Part shown: piece by piece, positions 27,769-36,753 of the stretch
How the letters are laid out: the number at the start of each line of letters is the position of its first letter
Numbering within the stretch: the first letter of the stretch is position 1
NCBI RefSeq assembly: GCF_037892545.1
Contig: NZ_JBBKBG010000002.1
Location: 198,510-262,509, forward strand
Reading direction: 5' to 3'
DNA length: 64,000 nt
DNA from: Pseudogracilibacillus sp037892545
Lineage (GTDB): Bacteria > Bacillota > Bacilli > Bacillales > Amphibacillaceae
The notes under the pieces: model-generated
Told to the model about the DNA's origin: nothing
Seen by the model: only the letters and a program-made list of their open reading frames with translations
Database searches by the model: none
Made by a program: the position numbers and the translations under genes

Positions 27769-27816
27769 AATCACCTCTAGAGTTAGATGATTATCTAATT
27801 CTAGAGGTGATTTTAT
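27767..27816 (+). terminator. Long near-perfect terminator hairpin
   Basis: AAAATCACCTCTAGA with its continuation GTTAGAT pairs with ATCTAAT and TCTAGAGGTGATTTTA across a 4-base loop, a stem of over 20 bp. It starts at the stop codon of the lipoprotein gene. Confidence 0.8.
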
Positions 27817-27988
27817 CTTTATATGCAATGGAGAAAAGGGACGCTATTGATATGAAAAATAAGCAGTCGCAAAGTGGCATGGGAAAATAAAACTTGTTTA
27901 AACGATGGTATGTCGTCGCTTTGGTAAGTAAGTTCATTGTTTTTACACAATAATTGTCATTATTCAACAATTTTTTCATTCACGTTGT

Positions 27989-28017
27989 TTGACTATTAAA
28001 TTAATAAGTGGTAAATT
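27989..28017 (+). promoter_or_regulatory. Promoter of brnQ
   Basis: TTGACT and TAAATT separated by 17 bp. The leader to brnQ is about 130 bp and carries the CodY-like box. Nothing else was seen in 27817-28155. Confidence 0.5.
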
Positions 28018-28088
28018 AATTTTTGTCGGCTTTTTTTTTGTAACATAAAAAGCTCTATCATTCGCTATTTTTCAACCTAAACTGTTTA

Positions 28089-28103
28089 AATTTTCAGAAA
28101 AGG
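28089..28103 (+). promoter_or_regulatory. CodY box in the brnQ leader
   Basis: AATTTTCAGAAAAGG matches 13 of 15 positions of the CodY consensus AATTTTCWGAAAATT. CodY senses branched-chain amino acids and GTP, which fits control of a branched-chain amino-acid carrier. Confidence 0.6.
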
Positions 28104-28155
28104 AAAATAATTTAATAGAAGGCAGAAACGTAGCAAGGTTTTTAGGAGGATTTCA

Positions 28156-29463
28156 GTGAATAAAAAGAATATCGTCGTATTAGGATTTATGTTATTTTCC
28201 TTGTTCTTCGGAGCTGGAAACTTAATATTCCCACCTTTAGTTGGGATGCAGGCGGGAGATTATTTCACCCCTGCGATTATTGGTTTTTTATTGACGGCTG
28301 TTTGTATACCATTTTTAGCAGTGTTATCTGTGTCATTTTCAAATGATGGATTACTAGAAATTGGGCGTCGTGTAAGTCCGATTTTCGGTGTCATTTTTTC
28401 TATGTTAGTATATTTGTCTATTGGGGCATTATATGGAATTCCAAGAGCTGCGAGTGTTGCGTACGAACTAGGTTTTACCCAAATATTTGCCGTTGAAAAC
28501 AAAATGGCACTGTTCATTTTTACATTAATATTTTTTACATTCACTTACTTTTTAAGTGTCGATGCGAAAAAGATGATTGACAATATTGGGAAAATCTTAA
28601 CACCGGCATTATTAATCGTGTTAACTATTTTATTTGTACAAGCCTTTATGAAGTTGAATTATGAAGGACGTGTACCAGATCCAAAATTTGAATCTTCCCC
28701 ATTTTTAACTGGTTTTCTAGAAGGATATTTTACGATGGATGCGATCGCTGCATTGGCATTTGGAATTGTCGTAATTAATGGGTTAAAGTTAATGGGCGTA
28801 AAAGACAAGAAAGATATTATGAAAGGAACAGCGTTTGCTGGGATTATTTCTTCGATTGGGCTAATTTTAGTTTATTTATCTTTAAGTTGGATTGGCCGTG
28901 TACTTACATATGATGTGGAAATGACGAATGGTGCAGATATTTTAGTATATGCATCGAACGTGTTATTTGGTAGCACAGGAAGTGTGGTATTCGGTGTCAT
29001 AGTATTACTTGCTTGTTTAACAACTTCTGTTGGGTTAACGAATGCATGTGCAAGTTTTTTTCATGAAATTTATCCAAAAATAAAACTTAAACAATTTGTG
29101 TTATTGTTTGTAGTTATCGGAATGTTAATTACAAACTTAGGTTTAAATACGATTTTAGCAATTGCGACACCTATTTTAGTATTTATTTATCCATTTGCAA
29201 TTGTTTTAATTATACTGTCATGTATTCAACCGATGATCGGTGAAAGTCGAAAAATGTATGTCGGTTCAGTAATCGTAACATCCGTATTTGCAATTTTAAG
29301 TGTATTAGATTTCTTTGAAATTCATATTGATGTAATCGAAAATATATTCGGTTACTTACCTTTATATGCAGATGGGCTCGGTTGGGTCGTTCCAGCATTT
29401 GTCGTTGCTATTATTGGATATATCGTCGATCAATCACAAGGAAAAGTGAAAAAAGCTAGATAA
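28156..29463 (+). CDS. brnQ: Branched-chain amino acid:cation symporter BrnQ
   Basis: A 435-residue, 12-helix carrier that takes up leucine, isoleucine and valine with sodium or protons. The N terminus FGAGNLIFPPLVGMQAG and the helices with YGIPRAASVAYELG and FLEGYFTMDAIAALAFGIVV are typical of the LIVCS family. The start is GTG with a perfect AGGAGG 6 bases before it. It is a single gene ending in a terminator shared with serC. Confidence 0.93.
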   Translation: MNKKNIVVLGFMLFSLFFGAGNLIFPPLVGMQAGDYFTPAIIGFLLTAVCIPFLAVLSVSFSNDGLLEIGRRVSPIFGVIFSMLVYLSIGALYGIPRAASVAYELGFTQIFAVENKMALFIFTLIFFTFTYFLSVDAKKMIDNIGKILTPALLIVLTILFVQAFMKLNYEGRVPDPKFESSPFLTGFLEGYFTMDAIAALAFGIVVINGLKLMGVKDKKDIMKGTAFAGIISSIGLILVYLSLSWIGRVLTYDVEMTNGADILVYASNVLFGSTGSVVFGVIVLLACLTTSVGLTNACASFFHEIYPKIKLKQFVLLFVVIGMLITNLGLNTILAIATPILVFIYPFAIVLIILSCIQPMIGESRKMYVGSVIVTSVFAILSVLDFFEIHIDVIENIFGYLPLYADGLGWVVPAFVVAIIGYIVDQSQGKVKKAR

Positions 29464-29467
29464 AAAT

Positions 29468-29499
29468 AAAAACTCCCCACGATGGTGAGGAGTTTTTTA
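29468..29499. terminator. Bidirectional terminator between brnQ and serC
   Basis: AACTCCCCAC and GTGAGGAGTT form a tight hairpin with a 4-base loop, a T6 run on one side and an A-run on the other. Confidence 0.85.
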
Positions 29500-30597
29500 T
29501 TATGCATGTTTCGCTTGGAATTCCTTCATAAACTCGCTTAATGCAAGACAAGCTTCTGTTGGCACTGCATTGTACGTAGAGGCACGACAACCACCGACAG
29601 AACGGTGACCATTTAAACCTACAAATCCTTTTTCTGCAGCTTCTTCTAAAAATTGTTTTTCTAATGCTTCATCTTTTAAACGGAACGTAATATTCATGAG
29701 TGAACGACTTGCTTTATCAGCATGTCCGATATAAAAGCCATTGCTTTCATCGATTACATCATAAATATAAGTAGCTTTTTCTTTATTTACTTTTTGGATA
29801 GTTTCAAGGCCACCTTGCATGTCAATCCATTTTAATACTTCGCCTAACATATAAATCCCGAATGTTGGCGGTGTATTGTAAAGAGAGTTGCTATCGACAT
29901 GTGTTTGGTATTTTAAAATAGTCGGTACTTGTTCATTTGCTTTTTCTAGTAATGACTTTTTAATAATAACGACCGTTACACCGGATGGACCAAGGTTTTT
30001 CTGTGCACCAGCATAAATCATATCGAATTTGCTTACATCGATAGGTTTGGACATAATATCACTCGACATATCTGCAATGACAGGTACATTTCCGAAATCA
30101 GGATATTCTTGCCATTGTGTTCCATAAATCGTGTTGTTTGTCGTAAGATGCACATATGCGTCGTCCTCATTTACATCCTCAGCAGAGACAGTAGGAATAT
30201 GACGGTATGCATCATCTTTGGAAGATGCAATTTTATATCCTGTACCAAATAATGCTGTTTCTTTGAACGCTTTTTCTGACCATGAACCTGTCATGATATA
30301 GCCTGCTTTCGTGTCTTTCGTTAAGAAGTTCATTGGGATCATAGAGAACTGTAAACTTGCTCCACCTTGTACGAAAATAACTTCATAATCATTTGGAATG
30401 TCATATAATTTTTTTAAGCGATCAATTGCTTCATTATGTACTGCTTCATATGTTTTGCTACGGTGACTTAACTCCATAACTGACATGCCACTTTGATTGA
30501 AGTTAGTTAATTCTTGCTGGGCCTTTTCTAAAACAGCTGTTGGTAGCGCTGAAGGGCCAGCGTTAAAATTGTATACGTTTCGACTTGGATGATTCAC
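29500..30597 (-). CDS. serC: Phosphoserine aminotransferase
   Basis: A 365-residue class V PLP aminotransferase that converts 3-phosphohydroxypyruvate and glutamate to phosphoserine, in serine and possibly pyridoxine synthesis. Motifs: YNFNAGPSALP at the N terminus, VQGGASLQF, DMSSDIMS (PLP Asp), AGAQKNLGPSG (PLP Lys) and GHRSVGGCRAS near the end. Start GTG follows AGGAAGTG. A consensus promoter lies just upstream. No other ser genes are adjacent. Confidence 0.95.
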   Translation of the reverse strand: MNHPSRNVYNFNAGPSALPTAVLEKAQQELTNFNQSGMSVMELSHRSKTYEAVHNEAIDRLKKLYDIPNDYEVIFVQGGASLQFSMIPMNFLTKDTKAGYIMTGSWSEKAFKETALFGTGYKIASSKDDAYRHIPTVSAEDVNEDDAYVHLTTNNTIYGTQWQEYPDFGNVPVIADMSSDIMSKPIDVSKFDMIYAGAQKNLGPSGVTVVIIKKSLLEKANEQVPTILKYQTHVDSNSLYNTPPTFGIYMLGEVLKWIDMQGGLETIQKVNKEKATYIYDVIDESNGFYIGHADKASRSLMNITFRLKDEALEKQFLEEAAEKGFVGLNGHRSVGGCRASTYNAVPTEACLALSEFMKEFQAKHA

Positions 30598-30629
30598 TTT
30601 TATTCACTTCCTATATTATAATAACTCAT

Positions 30630-30658
30630 ATTATACTCTTGTTTTACTCGTTTGTTAA
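30630..30658 (-). promoter_or_regulatory. Sigma-A promoter of serC
   Basis: On the minus strand TTAACA and TATAAT are separated by 17 bp, 11 of 12 consensus positions. Confidence 0.75.
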
Positions 30659-30688
30659 GTTGGAATAGATAGACTTTTCAAAAATATA

Positions 30689-30717
30689 TTGTGCTTCTTT
30701 CTCCTATCGTTCATAAT
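30689..30717 (+). promoter_or_regulatory. Promoter of the LiaF-like gene
   Basis: TTGTGC and CATAAT separated by 17 bp, about 30 bp before the start. Confidence 0.5.
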
Positions 30718-30747
30718 AAGGATAGAATATATTAGGAGGGGATCCAT

Positions 30748-31404
30748 TTGTCAGGCCAAAGACTTGTCGGTATTCTAATCGTGATTTTTGGAATTGGTTT
30801 GTTGTTGCAACAATTTGACCTCTTTGATTTTACGAGTATTTTAGCAAATTGGTGGCCAATCTTTTTTATTTTAGTAGGAATAATTCAGCTTTGGACAAAT
30901 GGAATGCAGGCAATCATCTCAGCACTTATTTTTCTCATCGCTGGAGTAATATTGCTGATGAATATATGGATAGACTTCAATCTATGGCAAATATTATGGC
31001 CGTTGTTGCTTATTATGTTTGGATTGTCGATCATTTTTTCTAGACGGGAATGGAAGCAAGCAGTAGATGAAGCGGATGACATCCATTTAACAACATTTCT
31101 TTCAGGGATTGAATCGAAAAGTGGAGCGGAAAATTTAAGTGGTGGTTCTATTTTATCTGTCTTAGGTGGTATCCAACTAGATCTACGTCATGCACAACTT
31201 GCTGAAAACGGTGCCATTCTGAATGTAACAACGATACTAGGCGGGGTTGAAATCATTGTACCTGAAGATGTACAGGTAGAAATAAAAGGAACACCCATTT
31301 TAGGCGGTTGGGAAAATAAAACAAATACATATGGTATGGAGAAAAACAAAACATTGTATATAAATGGTGTTGCTGTGCTAGGTGGCATTGAAGTAAAACA
31401 TTAA
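30748..31404 (+). CDS. LiaF/LiaI-like membrane protein (DUF2154-type C terminus)
   Basis: A 218-residue protein with four short N-terminal membrane helices between residues 5 and 100 (LVGILIVIFGIGLLLQ first), then a cytoplasmic beta-rich domain with repeated GG-turns: SVLGGIQLDL, TILGGVEIIVP, PILGGW and AVLGGIEVKH. This is the layout of LiaF, which restrains a cell-envelope-stress two-component system. No liaRS genes are adjacent, so the partner is unknown. Start TTG follows GGAGGGG by 8 bases. Confidence 0.75.
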   Translation: MSGQRLVGILIVIFGIGLLLQQFDLFDFTSILANWWPIFFILVGIIQLWTNGMQAIISALIFLIAGVILLMNIWIDFNLWQILWPLLLIMFGLSIIFSRREWKQAVDEADDIHLTTFLSGIESKSGAENLSGGSILSVLGGIQLDLRHAQLAENGAILNVTTILGGVEIIVPEDVQVEIKGTPILGGWENKTNTYGMEKNKTLYINGVAVLGGIEVKH

Positions 31405-31419
31405 TTAGGGGATAAGAAG

Positions 31420-31866
31420 ATGAATGAAAAAGCTAAAGATTTTTGGTTGGATTATTGGAGTGGAAAAGGAGAGGTAGCACCAACAAATGTTACAGCATGG
31501 CAATTTGGTGTAGATGCTGATGATTTAGCACAATTAGTTGTTGACGGAATAAAAACAGCAACATGTTCTGGGCATATATTTTATGAATTAGAGAAAGAAC
31601 CATTGCCAAAAGTAGGGGATTACAGTATTATATTAAACGGTGTAAATGAGCCAGAAGCTATTATTCGTTTAACGGAAGTAACTGTTACTCCAATGAATGA
31701 GGTAACAGAACAATTTGCATATGATGAAGGAGAAGGTGACCGTTCTTATGCCTATTGGTGGAAGGAACATGAAGCTTTTTTTACAAAGGAATTAAAAGGA
31801 TATGGGTTACCGTTTCAAGAAGATATGCTCGTCGTATGCGAAAGATTTGAATTAATTGCGAAATAA
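31420..31866 (+). CDS. ASCH-domain protein
   Basis: A 148-residue soluble protein of the ASCH (PUA-like) fold: the WQFGVDADDLAQLVVDGIKTAT opening with the GxKxxT signature, IILNGVNEPEAIIRLTEV and a DRSYAYWWKEHEAFF helix. ASCH proteins are thought to bind RNA or modified nucleotides, and some are amidohydrolases on acetylcytidine. No specific role can be assigned. It starts 15 bp after the LiaF-like gene and is probably in the same transcript. Confidence 0.78.
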   Translation: MNEKAKDFWLDYWSGKGEVAPTNVTAWQFGVDADDLAQLVVDGIKTATCSGHIFYELEKEPLPKVGDYSIILNGVNEPEAIIRLTEVTVTPMNEVTEQFAYDEGEGDRSYAYWWKEHEAFFTKELKGYGLPFQEDMLVVCERFELIAK

Positions 31867-31885
31867 AAGTTAGGATGTACACTTC

Positions 31886-32317
31886 ATGAATTTTACCGAA
31901 AAATTAATCACGATTCTTCTTCTGACATTTTTAATCGGAGTAGCAATTGCCTTTGTTGGAGGGTTATTTTTCTTTGGGTTTGCTGGATTATTTTATTTAA
32001 TCGGCATCGAATATGAATCATATACATCCTTAATATTATTTGTCGTTGCATTTTTATGTATCGGTTTTATAGTAGATATATTTTTTGAAGGTCTTGCAAC
32101 ATTTTCAAATGGATATATCGAGAAAAAATGGCAACAAATAGGGATGTTTTTCCTTTCATCATTTGCTGGGAACTTTTTAGTCTTAGTCATGGTTGATTCC
32201 GTTATGACTTCGATTTCATTATCTTTTCAAGCAAAGTTAATTTTAGCTGTTTGTTTAGCATTAATCGACCAAGCATTTAGTTCTGATGGAGACAAAAAAG
32301 AAGATCGAAAAGCATGA
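31886..32317 (+). CDS. Small membrane protein, YrvL-like
   Basis: A 143-residue protein with four predicted helices: TILLLTFLIGVAIAFVGG, a helix around 45-65, FLSSFAGNFLVLVMVD and LILAVCLALIDQAF. The overall pattern, including FEGLATFSNGYIEKKWQ, resembles the YrvL family, whose B. subtilis member affects oxalate decarboxylase sigma control. The family call is moderate. It follows the ASCH gene by 19 bp. Confidence 0.55.
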   Translation: MNFTEKLITILLLTFLIGVAIAFVGGLFFFGFAGLFYLIGIEYESYTSLILFVVAFLCIGFIVDIFFEGLATFSNGYIEKKWQQIGMFFLSSFAGNFLVLVMVDSVMTSISLSFQAKLILAVCLALIDQAFSSDGDKKEDRKA

Positions 32318-32349
32318 AGTTATGAAAAAATAACTTTCATGCTTTTTTA
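32308..32349 (+). terminator. Terminator overlapping the end of the YrvL-like gene
   Basis: AAAGCATGAAGTTAT pairs with ATAACTTTCATGCTTT with one offset, followed by T6; the stop codon lies inside the stem. Confidence 0.8.
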
Positions 32350-32402
32350 CATGGTTATTTTTAGTTAGGAGAACGCATATCGTATAAGAACGTGGCAGAT
32401 TC

Positions 32403-32507
32403 ATTATTTTAATTGTATTCATATCAGGATTTTCACAAGGGATGTTATTTCGAGGTAGATGGTTTATGGAGGCATTTCCACTTAATGTTGTACCGAGATC
32501 ATCTTAA
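32403..32507 (+). pseudogene. Possible remnant of a CPBP-type membrane protease gene
   Basis: A 34-codon open stretch without a start or ribosome site reads IIVFISGF-like hydrophobic residues followed by SQGMLFRGRWFMEAF. The LFRG core with hydrophobic flanks recalls motif 1 (EExxxR/FRG) of CPBP proteases. The glutamates are lost and no other part of such a gene is seen. The rest of 32350-32616 is empty. Confidence 0.25.
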
Positions 32508-32619
32508 AAATTAGTAAAGAAAAATTTATATAAAATTTTTATAAAAACGCTTTCCTATTAATCTGATATACGGTAAAATATGGGGTAATAAAGTGTGAAT
32601 ATACATAGGAGGTAGAATG

Positions 32620-33303
32620 ATGAGTATTTTAAAGCGATTTAAAGATATTATGTCTAGTAATATAAATGCATTATTAGATAAAGCGGAAGATCCGGAGAAA
32701 ATGATCGATCAATATTTACGTAATTTAAATAAAGATTTGCGTGAAGTAAAGTCAGAAACAGCGACCATTATGGCAGATGAAAAACGTGCGAAACGTGAAT
32801 TGCAAGAATGCCAAAGTGAAGTAAATAAAATGGAAACTTACGCAATGAAGGCGTTAGAAGCAGGGAATGAAGATGATGCACGTAAGTTTTTAGAAAGAAA
32901 ACAACAAGTAGAAACGAAGCTTGCTGAATTACAGAAAACAGCAGAAATTGCTCAGGCGAATACTACGCAAATGCGTCAAATGCATGATAAATTAGTAAAT
33001 GATGTACAAGAGTTAGAGTCTAGAAGAGCGATGTTAAAAGGAAAAGCAGCTGTAGCAAAAACACAAGCGAGAATGAATGAAATTGGAGCTTCGGCGAAAA
33101 ATGCCAATGCATCCATTTCAGATTTTGATCGTCTAGAACAAAAGATTAATCAATCTTTAGATGAGGCAAATGCAATGGCTGAATTGAATCAAGGCGATTC
33201 AAATGATGTCGAAAATTTAACAGCTAAATATGACCAAACTAATAATGACGTAGAGAATGAACTCGCTGCATTAAAGGCTAAAATGGCAGAAAAAGACGAA
33301 TAA
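32620..33303 (+). CDS. pspA: Phage-shock protein A family (PspA/IM30)
   Basis: A 227-residue, mostly alpha-helical coiled-coil protein: N-terminal amphipathic helix SILKRFKDIMSSNINALLDK, then EDPEKMIDQYLRNLNKDL and long heptad-rich helices to residue 190, with an acidic tail. It binds stressed membranes and oligomerises to limit proton leakage. ATG 32620 is preferred over ATG 32617 because AGGAGGT then lies 6 bases upstream. It is the first gene of a pspA-ydjG-ydjH-ydjI-like operon. I could not find a convincing sigma-W promoter upstream. Confidence 0.93.
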   Translation: MSILKRFKDIMSSNINALLDKAEDPEKMIDQYLRNLNKDLREVKSETATIMADEKRAKRELQECQSEVNKMETYAMKALEAGNEDDARKFLERKQQVETKLAELQKTAEIAQANTTQMRQMHDKLVNDVQELESRRAMLKGKAAVAKTQARMNEIGASAKNANASISDFDRLEQKINQSLDEANAMAELNQGDSNDVENLTAKYDQTNNDVENELAALKAKMAEKDE

Positions 33304-33369
33304 TCGAGTATACAAAGAAAAGATCGTAGCGGATTCGTTACGATCTTTTTATATAAGGGGGGGATTTTC

Positions 33370-34401
33370 TTGTTATTACATTATAAATGCCCGAACTGTG
33401 GCGATGATATGGCATTTGATACGGAATCTGGTAGTTTGTCCTGTAGCAGTTGTGGACATCAGGAGAATATCGAAACATATGATGACGCATATATTGAGCA
33501 TGCATTTGCAGATGATGAGGAAGTGAAAGAATATCACTGTGAAAACTGTGGTGCGATTGTGATAACTGATGCAGATACGACAGCTACTTCATGTAGTTTT
33601 TGTGAGGCGGCTGTCGTTTTAGGGGACCGATTAACAGGAAAATTGGCACCGAAAAAGGTCATACCTTTTAAAATAAATAAACAACAAGCACAAGAAGCAT
33701 TTGTGAAATGGTGTAGAAAAGGTATTTTAACGCCACGAGGGTTTATGACAGCAAATCGAATTGAAAATATTACGGGCATGTATGTACCATTTTGGATTTA
33801 CGATATAAATAGTAAAGTAGAATTTCGTGGAACTGGAACGAAAGTGCGAACATATTCCAAAGGTGATTATATTTATACGGAAACGAAATATTACGATATT
33901 TACCGAAAGCTTGACTTATATTATAGTCGTGTACCAGCAGATGCTTCTGAAAAAATGGCGGACGACATTATGGATAAGTTAGAACCATATCATTATAACG
34001 ATCTAGAAACGTTTAAAACACCTTATTTAGTAGGTTATTTAGCGGAAAAATACAATTACGATGATAAGGATTTATTGCCGCGTGTGAAAGGGCGAGTAAG
34101 AAAGTTTGCTCAAACGTATACGAAATCAACGATGCCTGGGTATGCGACGATTACGACGAAAAACGAAGATATTCATACGAAAAATTTACGTGCACAATAT
34201 GCTCTATTTCCTGTTTGGATGGTTTATTATAATTTGGATAAACAACAACATACATTTGCAATGAACGGTCAAACAGGAAAGGTTGTCGGTAAACCACCAA
34301 TATCTAAACGAAAAGTTGCCTACTGGTTTAGTGGGATTTCTGTAGGGGCATTTGCAGTCATAAAATCGGTCGCTTTTGCAATTAGTGGGGTGTTTTGGTA
34401 A
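33370..34401 (+). CDS. ydjG: YdjG-like double zinc-ribbon membrane-anchored protein
   Basis: A 343-residue protein with two N-terminal zinc ribbons: CPNCGDDM with CSSCG (residues 6-27), and CENCG with CSFCE (about 56-78). A long middle domain (MYVPFWIYDINSKVEFRGTGT and YALFPVWMVYY) and a C-terminal hydrophobic helix (FSGISVGAFAVIKSVAFAIS) follow. This matches B. subtilis YdjG of the pspA operon, which with YdjH and YdjI recruits PspA to membranes. Start TTG with a G-rich ribosome site 7 bases upstream. Confidence 0.85.
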   Translation: MLLHYKCPNCGDDMAFDTESGSLSCSSCGHQENIETYDDAYIEHAFADDEEVKEYHCENCGAIVITDADTTATSCSFCEAAVVLGDRLTGKLAPKKVIPFKINKQQAQEAFVKWCRKGILTPRGFMTANRIENITGMYVPFWIYDINSKVEFRGTGTKVRTYSKGDYIYTETKYYDIYRKLDLYYSRVPADASEKMADDIMDKLEPYHYNDLETFKTPYLVGYLAEKYNYDDKDLLPRVKGRVRKFAQTYTKSTMPGYATITTKNEDIHTKNLRAQYALFPVWMVYYNLDKQQHTFAMNGQTGKVVGKPPISKRKVAYWFSGISVGAFAVIKSVAFAISGVFW

Positions 34402-35180
34402 TGAAAAAATTTGTATGGTCCTTGACTATTCTGTTTCTAGTTGCATTACTACCACTACCAGTTGCTGCCGAAAATCCCGCAACGACTCATGTATATGATG
34501 AGGCAAATTTATTATCTGATTTGCATATGGAAGAATTAGAAACAATTGCAGCAGAGTACGGGGAAAAGTTACATATTGATTTTATTTTCTTTACTCGTGA
34601 GGATAATACGACTTTTATTGGAGATTATATGGACGATTTTTATGATGAAAAAGCTCTTGGATATGATAAAGCACATGGGAGAGCGGTTTTAGTAGGAATT
34701 GACATGAGCGGACGCGATATTGTCATCGATGCCCATAGTGATGTGAAAGAGAAATTGGATACAGATCGACTGACGATGATCCGTGATACAATTACAAGTG
34801 ATTTAACGAACGGGAATTATATAGAGGCATTTACGAATGTTATCTACCTTACGGATAAATATATGCAATTTAAACCTGGAGTAAATCCGGATAATCCAAT
34901 GTACAAAACGTCTGTTCAGATTATTGTAGCGCTTATTGTAGGTGGCGTTGTTGTTGGGGGAATGTTATTTAGAATGAATCCACGCATGACAACAAATGCT
35001 GGGACGTATCATGATTCCAATAATTCGGAAATTTTAGGAAAACGTGATCGATATATCCGTACAACCGTGACAAAACGTCGCAAGCCAAAGCAAAATAAAA
35101 GTGGTGGTGGAAGTTCTGGTGGAAGCATAGGACGTACAGGTGGAGGTTTTTCTAGAAGTAGAAGTAGTGGGAAATTTTAG
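34401..35180 (+). CDS. ydjH: YdjH-like TPM-domain membrane protein
   Basis: A 259-residue exported, membrane-anchored protein: signal peptide 1-26 (WSLTILFLVALLPLPVAA), TPM domain about 30-160 (THVYDEANLLSD, YDKAHGRAVLVGIDMSGRDI), a transmembrane helix about 173-192 (IIVALIVGGVVVGGMLF), and a Gly/Ser/Arg-rich cytoplasmic tail (SGGGSSGGSIGRTGGGF). The ATG shares one base with the ydjG stop (TAATG), so the two are translationally coupled. Third gene of the pspA-type operon. Confidence 0.85.
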   Translation: MKKFVWSLTILFLVALLPLPVAAENPATTHVYDEANLLSDLHMEELETIAAEYGEKLHIDFIFFTREDNTTFIGDYMDDFYDEKALGYDKAHGRAVLVGIDMSGRDIVIDAHSDVKEKLDTDRLTMIRDTITSDLTNGNYIEAFTNVIYLTDKYMQFKPGVNPDNPMYKTSVQIIVALIVGGVVVGGMLFRMNPRMTTNAGTYHDSNNSEILGKRDRYIRTTVTKRRKPKQNKSGGGSSGGSIGRTGGGFSRSRSSGKF

Positions 35181-35198
35181 TTGAGAGGGGAAGTTGAA

Positions 35199-36209
35199 AT
35201 GGGATTTTTTAGAGGACAATTAGCGAATGTTGTAGAGTGGGATGAATTTCGGGAAGATATGATTTTTTGGAAATGGCAAAATAATGAAATTAAAAAAGGA
35301 TCAAAATTAATTATTCGTCCTGGACAGGATGCCATTTTCTTCCATCAAGGGAAAATCGAAGGTGTGTTTGAAGAAGAAGGAGATTATAATATTGATTCTG
35401 ATATTATTCCATTTTTATCGACATTAAAAGGATTTAAATTTGGTTTTAATTCTGGTATGCGTGTGGAAGTGTTATTTGTTAATACGAAAGAATTTACTGT
35501 GAAATGGGGAACGAAAAGTCCGATTATGATTCCTGCTGAAGGTTTACCAGGGGGCTTGCCAATTCGTGCGAATGGAACATTTCATTTTAAAGTAAATGAT
35601 TATGTTGCTTTAATTGATAAAATTGCTGGAGTTCGCAGTAATTATGTCGTGGAAGATGTTCGTTTACGAATTAATTCTGCTTTATCCCCGTTATTAATGA
35701 AGTGGATTAGCCGTGAAGGAAAGGATATGTTTAATTTACAAGTAAATGCCGAGGAAATTGGTCGCGGGATTCAACAAGATTTAGATATGCAATTAATGGA
35801 AGACGGTTTAACAGTTACTCGTTTTCATATTATGGACTTTAATTATCCGAAAGAAATTGCAGATAAAATTAAAAAATCAGCCTCCCATAGTATGGTTGGA
35901 GATGTTGGCAAATATCAACAGATAGAAATGGTTGATGGAATGACATCAGGAAACATGCAAGGCGGTGGTACGGCGTCTGATATGGCTAGTATGATGATGG
36001 GAATGAACATTGCAAAAGAGATGATCGATCATACGAATACTGGCAGTTCGAAAGGCGAAACGAAACAACAGCAACAACAGCAGGCTGGCAGTGGCCAACA
36101 ACAGGAGCAATCATCTGGAGATAGTGCTGCGCCGAATTTCTGTCCGAACTGTGGAACGAAAACAGGTGGCGCAAATTTCTGTGGTAATTGTGGACAAAAA
36201 TTAGTGTAA
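35199..36209 (+). CDS. ydjI: YdjI-like SPFH-domain protein with C-terminal zinc ribbons
   Basis: A 336-residue protein with an SPFH/virion-core-like domain (WKWQNNEIKKGSKLIIRPGQ, VLFVNTKEFTVKWGT, to about residue 220), a Met/Gly/Gln-rich linker including a poly-Gln run, and a zinc ribbon made of CPNCGTK and CGNCGQK at the end. B. subtilis YdjI brings PspA to membrane foci together with YdjG and YdjH. ATG 35199 is preceded by GAGAGGGGAAG. Last gene of the operon; its 3' side runs into the first 51-bp repeat array. Confidence 0.87.
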   Translation: MGFFRGQLANVVEWDEFREDMIFWKWQNNEIKKGSKLIIRPGQDAIFFHQGKIEGVFEEEGDYNIDSDIIPFLSTLKGFKFGFNSGMRVEVLFVNTKEFTVKWGTKSPIMIPAEGLPGGLPIRANGTFHFKVNDYVALIDKIAGVRSNYVVEDVRLRINSALSPLLMKWISREGKDMFNLQVNAEEIGRGIQQDLDMQLMEDGLTVTRFHIMDFNYPKEIADKIKKSASHSMVGDVGKYQQIEMVDGMTSGNMQGGGTASDMASMMMGMNIAKEMIDHTNTGSSKGETKQQQQQQAGSGQQQEQSSGDSAAPNFCPNCGTKTGGANFCGNCGQKLV

Positions 36210-36223
36210 TGAAATGACCTTGC

Positions 36224-36487
36224 GTTTCACTTGCGGAAATCTGTGCTAATTCCGCAAGTGTTCGTGGAAATCGCGTTCAACTTGCGGATATATATGCTAA
36301 TTCCGCAAGAGATTGAGGAAATCACGTTCCACTTGCGGATATATATGCTAATTCCGCAAGAGATTGAGGAAATCACGTTCCACTTGCGGATATATGTAAT
36401 AATTCCGCAAGAGATAGAAGAAATCGCGTTTCACTTGCGGATATATGTAATAATTCCGCAAGAGATAGAAGAAATCGCGTTTCACTC
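36224..36487. repeat. 51-bp palindromic tandem repeat, array 1 (5 units)
   Basis: The marker ATTCCGCAAG recurs at 36249, 36300, 36351, 36402 and 36453, exactly 51 bp apart. Each unit holds CTTGCGGA and TCCGCAAG as an inverted repeat around about 14 bases, and a variable block between TCCGCAAG and AAATCGCG. Because 51 is a multiple of 3, frames stay open (17-residue repeats), but there is no ribosome site, so it is probably non-coding. It lies in the 3' untranslated region of the pspA operon before the terminator at 36521. Confidence 0.9.
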
Positions 36488-36520
36488 ACTAAGTAAATTC
36501 TATTTTATCGTATTCAAAAC

Positions 36521-36552
36521 CCTTTCTCACTTTGGTGGGAGAGGCTTTTTTT
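36521..36552 (+). terminator. Terminator after array 1
   Basis: CCTTTCTCAC pairs with GTGGGAGAGG over 10 bp (with G-U pairs) and T7 follows. It is the first clear terminator after ydjI, so the array is probably transcribed. 36553-36753 holds no other feature that I can see. Confidence 0.7.
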
Positions 36553-36753
36553 ACGAAAATAGAGTTTTGTGATAAAAACCTCCACAGAAAACAGAAAAAT
36601 TTTGTAAAACGTTTAAGTCTTTAATTGACTTGTTTTCAACAGGAATCAATCTTATAATAGCCTGTAAACTCAAACATGACAAAGCTAATTTCCATACATA
36701 TTTTATTGCTTAATGTAATAGCGAAAAAATCGTAAATAATTCGACGATATGGA

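Noticed and set aside
32507..32616. Sigma-W promoter for the pspA operon
   Set aside because: Expected from B. subtilis, but no TGAAAC-N16-CGTA pattern was found; only a weak AAAAAC with GATATA at 16 bp and a 12/14 cre-like sequence.
36224..36487. CRISPR array
   Set aside because: The 51-bp units are conserved almost throughout; there are no unique spacers of constant length and no cas genes nearby. It is a tandem repeat.
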